A DNA stretch of 64,000 nucleotides. Source: Cognatishimia sp. WU-CL00825 (lineage in GTDB: Bacteria > Pseudomonadota > Alphaproteobacteria > Rhodobacterales > Rhodobacteraceae). Under the pieces are notes generated by a model. It did no database searches. It was given only the letters and a program-made list of their open reading frames with translations, and was not told the origin of the DNA. This document shows, piece after piece, positions 1 to 8,071 of this stretch (its first letter is position 1; each line of letters opens with the position of its first letter). The position numbers and the translations under genes were made by a program. The stretch spans positions 1-64,000 of the forward strand of contig NZ_BAABWX010000008.1 in NCBI RefSeq assembly GCF_040364665.1, read 5' to 3'.

Positions 1-1
1 G

Positions 2-382
2 CTGCGCTTGGCGGAAACGCGCGATGCGTTAAATGTGGTTGACGATCAAATTGGTGGACCAACGGCAGCCAAGGACATCGCAGCGACCTTGATCACCATG
101 GCGACAGCCATGCGGGCTGATCCTGAATTAGGGCTGGGTGGGGGGATTTATCACTATGCAGGTGCCCCAGCCACAAGTTGGAAATGTTTCGCGCGCGAAA
201 CATTTGCACGGGCAGGCAAAGACATCAAAGTCACAGGCATTCCCAGCAGCGACTATCCAACGCCCGCCCCGCGCCCTTTGAATTCGCGGCTGGATTGCCG
301 CAGATTAGAGGCGGACTTTAAGATTTCACAACCCGATTGGCAGGCCGCTTTGGCCGATGTGATTAAGGACTTAAACCCATGA
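2..382 (+). CDS. rfbD: dTDP-4-dehydrorhamnose reductase, C-terminal part
   Basis: The gene enters from the left edge; only the last 126 codons are present and no start is visible. RfbD reduces dTDP-4-dehydrorhamnose to dTDP-L-rhamnose in the cytosol. The fragment keeps the family motif [12 protein letters not shown] followed by a DIA helix, then GGGIYHYAG and the C-terminal stretch PRPLNSRLD typical of RfbD. The stop overlaps the next start (ATGA at 379-382), so it is translationally coupled to rfbA. The other dTDP-rhamnose genes (rfbB, rfbC) are presumably upstream, outside the window. Confidence 0.93.
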   Translation: MRLAETRDALNVVDDQIGGPTAAKDIAATLITMATAMRADPELGLGGGIYHYAGAPATSWKCFARETFARAGKDIKVTGIPSSDYPTPAPRPLNSRLDCRRLEADFKISQPDWQAALADVIKDLNP

Positions 383-1254
383 CACAACGCAAAGGTATTA
401 TTCTGGCTGGCGGCTCTGGCACGCGGCTGTATCCAATCACCATCGGCGTTTCAAAACAGTTGCTGCCGATCTATGACAAGCCGATGATCTATTATCCGTT
501 GTCGGTTCTGATGCTGTCTGGCATCCGCGAGATCGCTGTGATCACAACGCCGCAAGATCAAGAGCAATTCCAGCGCACCCTGGGTGATGGCAGTCAATGG
601 GGCCTGAGCCTGACCTATATCCAGCAGCCCAGCCCCGATGGGTTGGCACAGGCCTATATTTTGGCCGAGGACTTCCTGGATGGCGCACCGTCGGCCATGG
701 TGCTGGGGGATAATATCTTTTTCGGCCATGGCTTGCCTGATCATCTGGCAGCGGCGGATGCGCAAACCGCAGGCGGCACGGTCTTTGGCTATCGTGTGGC
801 AGACCCTGAACGTTATGGTGTGGTGGATTTTGCCTCCGATGGCACCGTAAAGGCGATCATTGAAAAGCCCGCCGTGCCCCCCTCGCCCTTTGCGGTCACC
901 GGCCTGTATTTTCTGGATGGCACCGCGCCTGAACGCGCCAAAAAGGTGCAGCCGTCAGAACGGGGTGAATTGGAAATCACCAGCCTGCTGGAAAGCTATC
1001 TGGCAGATGGCCAGTTGAATGTGCAGCAAATGGGCCGTGGCTTTGCTTGGCTCGATACCGGCACCCACGCCAGCCTGTTGGATGCGGGCAATTTCGTGCG
1101 CACCTTGTCAGAACGTCAGGGGCTTCAGGTCGGCAGCCCCGAAGAAATTGCTTATGAAATGGGCTGGATTAGTGACGATGCCTTGCGTGACCGCGCCAAG
1201 ACATTTTCTAAAAACCCTTATGGGGCCTATCTGCTGGGTCTGCTGAAAGACTGA
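379..1254 (+). CDS. rfbA: Glucose-1-phosphate thymidylyltransferase
   Basis: Makes dTDP-glucose from glucose-1-phosphate and dTTP, the first step of dTDP-L-rhamnose synthesis. The 291-residue length is normal for RfbA. The N-terminal nucleotide-binding signature GGSGTRLYP is near residues 11-19, followed by [18 protein letters not shown]. Further on come the sugar-binding [11 protein letters not shown] near residue 110, IIEKP near 160 and [12 protein letters not shown] near 225. The start overlaps the rfbD stop by 4 bases. An imperfect hairpin lies between its stop and the following dehydrogenase gene. Confidence 0.96.
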   Translation: MTQRKGIILAGGSGTRLYPITIGVSKQLLPIYDKPMIYYPLSVLMLSGIREIAVITTPQDQEQFQRTLGDGSQWGLSLTYIQQPSPDGLAQAYILAEDFLDGAPSAMVLGDNIFFGHGLPDHLAAADAQTAGGTVFGYRVADPERYGVVDFASDGTVKAIIEKPAVPPSPFAVTGLYFLDGTAPERAKKVQPSERGELEITSLLESYLADGQLNVQQMGRGFAWLDTGTHASLLDAGNFVRTLSERQGLQVGSPEEIAYEMGWISDDALRDRAKTFSKNPYGAYLLGLLKD

Positions 1255-1273
1255 CCGCTTGCCTTGACAGCCG

Positions 1274-1309
1274 CCCCTTTTGCCCCGCACAAACGGGGAC
1301 AAAAAGGGC
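1274..1309 (+). promoter_or_regulatory. Imperfect hairpin just upstream of the UDP-glucose dehydrogenase start
   Basis: The left arm CCCCTTTTGCCCCG (1274-1287) pairs with CGGGGACAAAAAGGG on the right (1294-1308) with one bulged base. It lies 20 bases after the rfbA stop and ends about 10 bases before the next ATG. There is no downstream T-run, so an attenuator or mRNA-processing element is as likely as a terminator. Confidence 0.4.
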
Positions 1310-1318
1310 AGCGCAGCT

Positions 1319-2647
1319 ATGAAAATTGCAATGATCGGTACGGGCTATGTTGGCCTGGTGTCTGGCGTCTGTTTTTCAGACTTTGGCCATGATGTGGTCT
1401 GTGTCGACAAAGACCCCGATAAAATATCGCGCCTGACCCAAGGCGAGGTGCCGATCTATGAACCGGGACTGCAAGCCCTAATGGCCAAAAACGTGGCGGC
1501 GGGCCGGCTGACCTTTACCCAGGATTTGGCTTTGGCCATAGGCGGGGCCGAGGCGGTGTTTATCGCTGTGGGCACACCGACGCGGCGCGGCGATGGCCAT
1601 GCGGATCTGACCTATGTGATGGCCGCGGCGGCCGAGGTGGCGGAACTGGCGCGCGATTACGTGGTGATCGTGACCAAATCCACCGTGCCTGTGGGCACCA
1701 ATCGGCAGGTGAAACAGACCGTGAAAAAGGCCAACCCCGATCTGGATTTCGACGTGGCCTCAAACCCGGAATTCCTGCGCGAGGGGGCTGCGATTGATGA
1801 TTTCATGAAACCCGACCGGGTTGTCGTTGGTGTGCAGAACGACCGCGCCGCAGACGTCATGCGCGACATTTACCGCCCGCTGTATTTGCGCGAATTTCCG
1901 GTGGTGATCACCGATCTGGAAAGCGCTGAGATGATCAAATATGCCGCCAATGCGTTTCTGGCCACAAAGATCACCTTTATCAATGAAATGGCCGCGCTGT
2001 GTGAACGGGTGGGGGCCGATATCAAACAGGTCAGCCACGGCATGGGGCTGGATGGGCGTATCGGCAATAAATTCCTGCACGCGGGCCCCGGTTATGGCGG
2101 ATCCTGCTTTCCCAAAGACACCAAGGCACTGGCGCGGATCGGCCAAGAACACGCGATGCCGATGCAGATCACCGAAACCGTGATCAAGGTGAATGAGGAA
2201 ATGAAACGTCGGCTGATCGACCGTTTGCTGGATATGTGTGATGGGTCCTTTAATGGCAAAACCATCGCCATTCTGGGGGTGACGTTTAAACCCGGCACCG
2301 ATGACATGCGGGATGCCCCTGCCCTGACCATCATCCCGGCCCTTGTGGGCGGCGGGGCCAAGGTGCGCGTCACCGATCCGCAAGGCCAGCACGAAGGCGA
2401 GGCGCTTTTGCCGGGTGTGAATTGGGTTGAGGGGGCTTATAAGGCGGCCCAAAATGCCGATCTGATTGTGATCTTAACCGAATGGAATGAGTACCGCGCG
2501 CTGGATCTGAAACGCCTTGCCAAACGCATGGCCACGCCCAAGCTGGCGGATATGCGCAATATCTATTCGGTCAAAGACGCCCGCCGTGCGGGCTTTGTTG
2601 CCTATGAAAGCATCGGTCGGAGTGGGTTTGAAGATACACCTGATTAA
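1319..2647 (+). CDS. ugd: UDP-glucose 6-dehydrogenase
   Basis: Oxidises UDP-glucose to UDP-glucuronate with two NAD+, supplying acidic sugar for the polysaccharide and substrate for the epimerase at 38.4-39.4 kb. The 442-residue protein has the N-terminal Rossmann motif GTGYVGLVSG, the conserved VGTPTRRGDGHADLTYV, the STVPVGT loop, and the catalytic cysteine in GGSCFPKDTKAL (Cys263). The C-terminal UDP-binding domain contains GVTFKPGTDDMRDAP. An in-frame ATG-less extension begins at 1280, but the family N-terminus MKIAMIGTGYVG fits ATG 1319. The gene runs convergently into the phosphomannomutase gene with 6 bases between the stops. Confidence 0.96.
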   Translation: MKIAMIGTGYVGLVSGVCFSDFGHDVVCVDKDPDKISRLTQGEVPIYEPGLQALMAKNVAAGRLTFTQDLALAIGGAEAVFIAVGTPTRRGDGHADLTYVMAAAAEVAELARDYVVIVTKSTVPVGTNRQVKQTVKKANPDLDFDVASNPEFLREGAAIDDFMKPDRVVVGVQNDRAADVMRDIYRPLYLREFPVVITDLESAEMIKYAANAFLATKITFINEMAALCERVGADIKQVSHGMGLDGRIGNKFLHAGPGYGGSCFPKDTKALARIGQEHAMPMQITETVIKVNEEMKRRLIDRLLDMCDGSFNGKTIAILGVTFKPGTDDMRDAPALTIIPALVGGGAKVRVTDPQGQHEGEALLPGVNWVEGAYKAAQNADLIVILTEWNEYRALDLKRLAKRMATPKLADMRNIYSVKDARRAGFVAYESIGRSGFEDTPD

Positions 2648-2668
2648 GGCGAGTTAGAGCCTTATTTT
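2645..2668 (+). terminator. Weak terminator between convergent genes
   Basis: TAAGGC (2645-2650, overlapping the dehydrogenase stop) pairs with GCCTTA (2659-2664), followed by TTTTG. The stem is only 6 bp. It overlaps the end of the opposing phosphomannomutase gene, so this is a tentative call. Confidence 0.35.
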
Positions 2669-4057
2669 GCCCCTAAGCCGCTGCAAGTGGTTTGTGACCA
2701 ATGCCTCAGCCCGATCGCGGTTGTCCGCTTCGGCGTAACAACGTAATTCTGGGGCATTGCCAGAGGGGCGCAGGTGCACCACGTCGCCGTTTTCAAACGT
2801 CACCCGCAGCCCATCGGTCAAATCAGTCTCTGTTTCGGCACTTTGCGTGTCAAAAAACGCGGCGCGGGCGGCGCTGTCGGTGGTGAGATTATGCAGGAAT
2901 TTGGCGGAGGCTGCGGTGGGGATCTCGGTCAGGCGGTTGGCGGCGGTAAAGCGTTGGGGCAGGGCCGCGACACTCTCGGCCAAAGCCCGGCCTGTGCTTT
3001 GGACCAGATGCAGGCTGCACAGGATCGGCAGCAGGCAATCGCGGGTCATCAGCGGGGCCAGCGGGCCCGCGGGGCCTTGGGCTGAAAACCCCAGCAGAAA
3101 GCCGCCATTGGCCTCATAACCCACCACCTTGGCGGCGGGGTCTTTGGTCTGCGCCGCTTGCATTGCGGCGATCACATAAGGCGATCCGATGCGGGTCAGG
3201 TGAATATCGCGGAACTCGGGCATCCGGGTGATCATCGTATTAGAGGAAATTGGCGTGCAAAGCACCTCTGCCCCCAAGGCTTTGGCGGTCAGCGCGCCCA
3301 GAACATCGCCGACAACAATCTGGCCGCTGTGGTCGGTGACCATCGGGCGATCTGCGTCGCCATCGGTGGAAATCAACGCATCCAGCGCATGGTCTTGGCA
3401 CCAGCTCTGAAATTGCGCGCGGGCCTCTGGGTCTACGGCTTCGGTATCAACCGGGGTGAAAGTATCGGTGCGCCCCAGGGCAATTGCTGTGCCGCCTAGG
3501 GCGGTGATGATATCCACCATCACGTCGCGCGCCACCGAGCTGTGCTGATAGAGACCTATGGTCAGCCCGGTCAGGGCTTGGGGGCCAAAGCCTGTGACAT
3601 AGCGGTCACTATAGGCCTGTATGGCGGCAGGATCTGCATTGATGGGGATGTCCGGGAGAGTCGGGGCTGAAGTGGCCGGGACCAAACCGGCCAGAATGGC
3701 CGCCTCGTCGGTTTTGCTGATCTCGCCCTGGGTGGTGTAGAATTTCAGCCCGTTGCGATCGGCTGGAATATGGCTGCCGGTGATCATAATGGCGCCTTGC
3801 TGGGCTTGGCTGGCGGCCAAGGCGAGCGCCGGGGTAGGCACGGCACCGGCGACTTTCACCTTTGCCCCCTGCGCCTGAACCGCTGTGATCACCGCCTGGG
3901 CGATCTGCGGTGAAGAGGGGCGCAGATCCCAGCCCACATGCACCACGCCCTTTGTGGCGCAGCTGCGCATAAAAGAGGTCGTATAGGAGCTGACCAGCTC
4001 AGAGGTGAGCTCGGTGACCAAGCCACGCAGGCCGCTGGTGCCAAATTTGGGGGGCAT
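2654..4057 (-). CDS. Phosphomannomutase / phosphoglucomutase
   Basis: Interconverts mannose-6-phosphate and mannose-1-phosphate, feeding the GDP-mannose synthesis encoded just upstream. Alpha-D-phosphohexomutase hallmarks are present: N-terminal KFGTSGLRG, active-site serine loop TGSHI (Ser near residue 95), metal loop STDGDADRP (near 229-237), sugar-binding YEANGGFLLG, and the C-terminal phosphate-binding RPSGNAPELR. I chose ATG 4057 (467 aa), which matches the family N-terminus. A GTG at 4120, overlapping the manC stop as GTGA, would add 21 residues of no recognisable domain and remains possible. Forms an operon with manC. PMM versus PGM preference cannot be read from sequence; context favours PMM. 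Confidence 0.92.
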   Translation of the reverse strand: MPPKFGTSGLRGLVTELTSELVSSYTTSFMRSCATKGVVHVGWDLRPSSPQIAQAVITAVQAQGAKVKVAGAVPTPALALAASQAQQGAIMITGSHIPADRNGLKFYTTQGEISKTDEAAILAGLVPATSAPTLPDIPINADPAAIQAYSDRYVTGFGPQALTGLTIGLYQHSSVARDVMVDIITALGGTAIALGRTDTFTPVDTEAVDPEARAQFQSWCQDHALDALISTDGDADRPMVTDHSGQIVVGDVLGALTAKALGAEVLCTPISSNTMITRMPEFRDIHLTRIGSPYVIAAMQAAQTKDPAAKVVGYEANGGFLLGFSAQGPAGPLAPLMTRDCLLPILCSLHLVQSTGRALAESVAALPQRFTAANRLTEIPTAASAKFLHNLTTDSAARAAFFDTQSAETETDLTDGLRVTFENGDVVHLRPSGNAPELRCYAEADNRDRAEALVTNHLQRLRGKIRL

Positions 4058-4116
4058 ACTATGCTGTCTCTTTGCAGGTTTTAGGCCGAAATAGTCTCTG
4101 TTTGGTCTCTGATCTA

Positions 4117-5529
4117 TCACGCTCTGGCGTAGACATCGTCATAGCGTATAATATCGTCTTCGCCCAGATAAGAGCCGGTTTGTACTTCGATCAAGACCAT
4201 GGGCACTTTGCCGGTGTTTTCCATGCGATGCGTGGCGCCCAATGGAATATAGACCGATTGGTTTTCAGTCACGAGTTTGACCGTGTCATCCACGGTGACC
4301 TTGGCGGTGCCTTCGACCACAATCCAATGTTCAGACCGATGTTGGTGGCTTTGCAAGGAGAGGGATCCGCCCGGATGCACATGGATGCGTTTCACTTGGA
4401 ACCGTCCGCCGATCACCAGGCTTTCAAACCAACCCCAGGGGCGGTGGTCCACGGGCAATTGCACCGCCTGTTTGGCCCCTTTGTCTTTCAAAAGCTGCAC
4501 GGCTTTTTTCACGTTTTGGGATTCGGTCAGATCCGCGACCAGAACCGCGTCGGGCATGGCAATGGCCACGATGTTTTTCAGACCGATGCCCACCAGTTCG
4601 ATGGCCTCATTTTCCGAGCGCAGCAGGGCATTTTCACAGTTGATGGCCGTGGCATTGCCGGCTGTGGCATTGCCTGCCTCATCTTGGGGCGTCTCCTGCC
4701 AAACCGCCTCCCAGCTGCCCAGATCAGACCAGGCCCCGTCAAAGCGGGCGATGCTGACGTTATCGGCTTTTTCCATGATGGCGTAATCAATGGATTCTTC
4801 GGGCACCTTGGCCCAGAGATCAGGATCAATGCGGCAAAACCCCAGATCGCGTTTCGCAGCGGTCATGGCGGGTTGCACGGTTTTCAGGATATCGGGGGCA
4901 TGCCGGGTGAAAGCCGCGATGAGGGTGCTGGCCTTGGCGAGGAAAACCCCGGCATTCCACAGGTTGTTAGGGTCTTTCAGCAGTTTTTGGGCGGTGGCGG
5001 CATTTGGCTTTTCAATAAAGCGCGTCAGCCTGGTCACGCCGGGATGGGTGGCGGCACCGCTTTCCAGCCAGCCAAAGCCGGTTTCGGGCCGGGTGGGGGC
5101 AATGCCAAAGGTGACAATCTGCCCCTCTTGGGCGGCCACGGCCCCCTGATTGACCACATCGCGAAAGAGGGCGGCGTCTGGGATCGCGTGATCGCTGGGC
5201 AAGAGCAGCATCAAGGCCTCGGGGTCCTGGGCGTGCAGATGCAGGGCGGCGGCAATCGCGGCCGGGGCGGTGTTGCGCCCATCCGGTTCGATCAAAATAC
5301 CATTGGGGTCGATTTCACAGGCGGCCAGCTGTTCGGTGACAATAAAGCGAAAACTGTCGCCGGTGACAATCAACGGATTGGCAAACCCCTTGGCACAGAA
5401 CCGTCTGGCGGCGCTTTGAAACAGGCTTTGGTCACCCAGCAGGGGGGCAAATTGCTTTGGATAGCTTTTGCGCGATAGGGGCCATAGACGTGTGCCAGAC
5501 CCACCGCAAAGCAGAACAGGGGTGATCAT
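4117..5529 (-). CDS. manC: Mannose-1-phosphate guanylyltransferase / mannose-6-phosphate isomerase
   Basis: A bifunctional type II enzyme that makes GDP-mannose from mannose-1-phosphate and GTP; the cupin domain isomerises fructose-6-phosphate and mannose-6-phosphate. The nucleotidyltransferase domain starts with GGSGTRLWPLSRKSYPKQF (residues 9-27) and has FIEKPN near 170 and NAGVFL near 190. The C-terminal cupin begins with RPWGWFESL and contains HPGGSLSLQSHQHRSEHW. The 470-residue length is typical. An AGGAA ribosome binding site sits about 7 bases upstream of ATG 5529. First gene of a two-gene minus-strand operon with the phosphomannomutase. Confidence 0.96.
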   Translation of the reverse strand: MITPVLLCGGSGTRLWPLSRKSYPKQFAPLLGDQSLFQSAARRFCAKGFANPLIVTGDSFRFIVTEQLAACEIDPNGILIEPDGRNTAPAAIAAALHLHAQDPEALMLLLPSDHAIPDAALFRDVVNQGAVAAQEGQIVTFGIAPTRPETGFGWLESGAATHPGVTRLTRFIEKPNAATAQKLLKDPNNLWNAGVFLAKASTLIAAFTRHAPDILKTVQPAMTAAKRDLGFCRIDPDLWAKVPEESIDYAIMEKADNVSIARFDGAWSDLGSWEAVWQETPQDEAGNATAGNATAINCENALLRSENEAIELVGIGLKNIVAIAMPDAVLVADLTESQNVKKAVQLLKDKGAKQAVQLPVDHRPWGWFESLVIGGRFQVKRIHVHPGGSLSLQSHQHRSEHWIVVEGTAKVTVDDTVKLVTENQSVYIPLGATHRMENTGKVPMVLIEVQTGSYLGEDDIIRYDDVYARA

Positions 5530-5734
5530 ATCGGGTTCCTATCCGTTGTGTTGCCCAAGGCATTGCACAGAACATATGTGTTTTTGAAGGACGTTATTGG
5601 GTAAAATCGGGGCACGCGGATGTGGGGGCGGTCTGGGGGCAGCTTTAAGGGGCCTCGACCCAAAGGGCGGACGCACAAACAGATCTGAGATTTGGCCCCT
5701 CTGACCCATAGGGTCTGTTGGCCAGGTTTTGGCC

Positions 5735-5902
5735 TTAGTCTTTTCTGTGTTGCCCCAGCATCAAAAGCGCAAAAAGCGCGATGCTCATGGCCCCCCCCAG
5801 ACTATAGCCGATCAGCGCGGGCAAAATGCCCCAGCCGGTCATCAACATGGTTATGGCGGTGCTGCTGCCCGCAATGAAAGCAATAGCAAGATATCCTATC
5901 AT
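5735..5902 (-). CDS. Small two-helix membrane protein of unknown function
   Basis: A 55-residue hydrophobic protein with two predicted membrane helices: roughly residues 2-22 (IGYLAIAFIAG onward) and 28-49 (ALIGYSLGGAMSIALFALLM). It ends in a charged HRKD tail. The start at ATG 5902 is set by a strong ribosome binding site GAGGAGGAG (on the complement of 5910-5919) about 7 bases upstream; an upstream in-frame start at 5929 lacks this support. I do not recognise a family. It is probably an inner-membrane protein and has its own transcription unit between manC and the outer membrane factor gene. Confidence 0.65.
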   Translation of the reverse strand: MIGYLAIAFIAGSSTAITMLMTGWGILPALIGYSLGGAMSIALFALLMLGQHRKD

Positions 5903-6016
5903 GCGCCTACTCCTCCTCGATGTTTCCAATTACACAACCTATGGCTGTGCTTGAATTTTTATTCTTGTCAGAAGTGTAGCGCGCCTAAGCTATTTCCCTA
6001 AGGAAATTTTAGCCCA

Positions 6017-6040
6017 TAAAAACAAAGCCCTATGGGCTTT
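6017..6040 (-). terminator. Second of two tandem terminators downstream of the outer membrane factor gene
   Basis: AAAGCCC (6024-6030) and GGGCTTT (6034-6040) form a perfect 7-bp stem with a TAT loop. Read on the minus strand it is followed by TGTTTTTATG. It lies about 130 bases downstream of the stop at 6168. Confidence 0.55.
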
Positions 6041-6114
6041 GGGTCCGGTGTGCGGCCGGGTGTGACGGAAAAGCACAGTAAAATCAGAGGCAGAGCACCG
6101 ATCTGACACCATAG

Positions 6115-6138
6115 AAAAGGGCCGGGAAATCCCGGCCC
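6115..6138 (-). terminator. Rho-independent terminator of the outer membrane factor gene
   Basis: GGGCCGGG (6119-6126) and CCCGGCCC (6131-6138) form a perfect 8-bp stem with an AAAT loop. On the minus strand it is followed by TTTTC, 30 bases after the stop at 6168. Confidence 0.85.
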
Positions 6139-6167
6139 AATAGGTCTGAAATAAGCCTATAAAGCGC

Positions 6168-7586
6168 TTAGGGCTTTGTGCTGTCCAATTGCGCCACCGC
6201 ATCTGTGCTGGCAGCGGCGGGCGTTTCGCCCACCCGGGCACCGTGGCCGGTCGAGACCGAGAGCTCTGCAATGGCCAAAGCATAGGCGCGGCGGGCGCGG
6301 GCCAGGGCGTTGGCGGCACTGGAGACATTTTCCTGTGCATCCAGCAGTTCCAGCAATGTGCTGGCCCCCAGCTCAAAGGATTCCCCAGACAGGCGGGTCA
6401 GGCGGGTGTAATTGCGCGACGCCTGGGTCAAAGCATTGATCTCGGTGCGTCGGTTGCGGGCCCGCGACAGGGTCTGTTCGACCTCAGAGACCGCGGCCCG
6501 GGCGGTGACATGCCAAGAGATCTCAGCCTGTTTGGCGCGCGAAATGGCGGCATCCCGATTGATCAGCAACCGAGGGCGGCTGAGCAGCGGAATGGTCAGA
6601 CTGGGCCCGATCTGCAGGGTGTTATCTGCGGTGGAAGAGGCGCGGATCGACCCGCCCAGGCTGAGCGAGGGATAAAGCGCGGCTTCGCTGACGCCAACGG
6701 CGGCCATGCGGGCGGCCAAAGTGCGTTCGGCGGACATGATGTCCGGGCGGTTGCGCAGCAGGTTGGCCGGCACGCCGGGGGCGAATTTATGGGTTGGGTT
6801 TGGAATGCCCTTATGGGTGGCTTGCAGATGTTTGATCACCGATTGGGTTGGTTCGGTCAGCAGGGTTGCCAGACGCACCGCATTGCTTTCAAAGCCAATT
6901 TGCAGGCTTGGCAGATCAGCGCGCACCAAAGACAGCTCGGCCTCGGCGCGCGAGCTTTCCAATACGGTGGCCACATTGGCGTCCACCCGTTCCTGCACCA
7001 GGCCCAATGTGCGCTGGCGGTTGGCAATGCTGCGGCGGGCCAGGTTGATGGCGGTCTGATAATAGCGGGTCTCGATATAGGCGGCGACCAGTTCGGACTG
7101 ATAGGCCAGGCGCACGGTTTGCGCATTGTAAAAGGCCGCGTCCAATTCTGCTCCGGCCTGTTCGATACCACGGGCCACGCCGCCAAACAGATCAAAGACA
7201 AAGGTGGCACCCAGGCTGGCGGTTTCGCTCTCGGTGCGCACGCCGCCGGTTTCGCTGATGCCAACTGCGGCGGTGCCATTGCCGGACAATTGCGCGGGCA
7301 GGCGGCTTTTGCCGCCGGCGGCCCGGAACAGCGATTGCGCTTCGATGATACGTTCCTGGGCCAGCTTGATGTTCAGCCCATTGGTCAGGCCCTGCTCCAT
7401 ATAGCTGTCCAGAACCGGATCGTGGAAGGTGCTCCACCAGCGATCAAATGCGGCGTTCTCCAGCTCTGGGGAATTGGCAAAGGCATAATGTTTGGCCAAC
7501 TCGATCTGAGGTGGCTCATAATTGGGTCCTACGATGGCGCAGGAGGCCACGAATACCATCGAGGCGAGGGTCAAAAGAGATTTCAT
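6168..7586 (-). CDS. TolC/NodT-family outer membrane factor lipoprotein
   Basis: A 472-residue outer membrane channel of the OEP/NodT type, a trimeric duct used with RND pumps or type I secretion. The N-terminus MKSLLTLASMVFVASC is a lipoprotein signal with the modified cysteine at residue 16, then GPNYEPP as in NodT proteins. Two OEP repeats follow, with RAAGGKSRLPAQLSG, VAAYIETRYYQ and the second-half RNRPDIMSAERTLAARMAAVGVSEAALYP, typical of the family. ATG 7586 gives the signal peptide; longer in-frame starts up to 7712 would bury it. No membrane-fusion or pump gene is adjacent, so its partner is unknown. It could serve the RTX proteins encoded here, but that is inference. Confidence 0.9.
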   Translation of the reverse strand: MKSLLTLASMVFVASCAIVGPNYEPPQIELAKHYAFANSPELENAAFDRWWSTFHDPVLDSYMEQGLTNGLNIKLAQERIIEAQSLFRAAGGKSRLPAQLSGNGTAAVGISETGGVRTESETASLGATFVFDLFGGVARGIEQAGAELDAAFYNAQTVRLAYQSELVAAYIETRYYQTAINLARRSIANRQRTLGLVQERVDANVATVLESSRAEAELSLVRADLPSLQIGFESNAVRLATLLTEPTQSVIKHLQATHKGIPNPTHKFAPGVPANLLRNRPDIMSAERTLAARMAAVGVSEAALYPSLSLGGSIRASSTADNTLQIGPSLTIPLLSRPRLLINRDAAISRAKQAEISWHVTARAAVSEVEQTLSRARNRRTEINALTQASRNYTRLTRLSGESFELGASTLLELLDAQENVSSAANALARARRAYALAIAELSVSTGHGARVGETPAAASTDAVAQLDSTKP

Positions 7587-8071
7587 GTCAGTATCATTTC
7601 CGCTCGGTGCGCACCGGTTTGTTTTTTGTAACGATAGTCTCATTCCTAAATGCAACAGAGTCATGGCGCTGTCGAGTCGGCTGATTCCACGCGATTGTAG
7701 TCCATATGTCACATTTTATAGGGTTTTTTCGCTATTCATTCGATTTTGGCAACAATGTTTGCCCCCGCCCTGCGGAGATGAGCCGGACTTGCCGCCCCGC
7801 CTAGGGGCTTGGTCACAGAATTGACAAAATCCTTAACGCGGCCCGCGCCAACAAAAACAGGCCTTTCCTGAAAGCTGTGATCCCAGACAGGCCGCTTTGG
7901 GGCTGTTGCGCCGTAAAAAGCCTTTTGCCCGACACGATCTCGCCGAGATTGGCTGCCAATTTTTTCTCTGACGCGAAACCACCACGCCCATCCGCTGCTC
8001 GCGATGGGAGGTTTCGCAGAGTAGGGCGCCGCGCCTGCCACCTTAGCGCGGCTGATTAGGAGTAAAGACGG
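7587..8071. other. Divergent intergenic region with a nested hairpin
   Basis: These 485 bases separate the outer membrane factor gene (minus) from the RTX subtilase (plus), so both promoters should lie here. I see no convincing gene. A nested inverted repeat lies at 7973-8017: outer arms GCGAAACC (7973-7980) and GGTTTCGC (8010-8017), inner arms CCCATC (7987-7992) and GATGGG (8003-8008). It ends 54 bases before the subtilase start and may be a leader structure or operator. Confidence 0.5.

Noticed and set aside
1760-2452. Minus-strand open frame of 230 codons
   Set aside because: Lies wholly antisense inside the UDP-glucose dehydrogenase gene and shows no motif.
4072-5478. Long plus-strand open frame (468 codons)
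   Set aside because: It is antisense to manC, whose domains are complete. The frame has His/Gly/Gln-rich composition typical of G+C-rich shadow frames.
6189-7631. Plus-strand open frame of 480 codons
   Set aside because: Antisense to the TolC/NodT-type gene; low-complexity Gly/Gln/Arg composition and no family motif.
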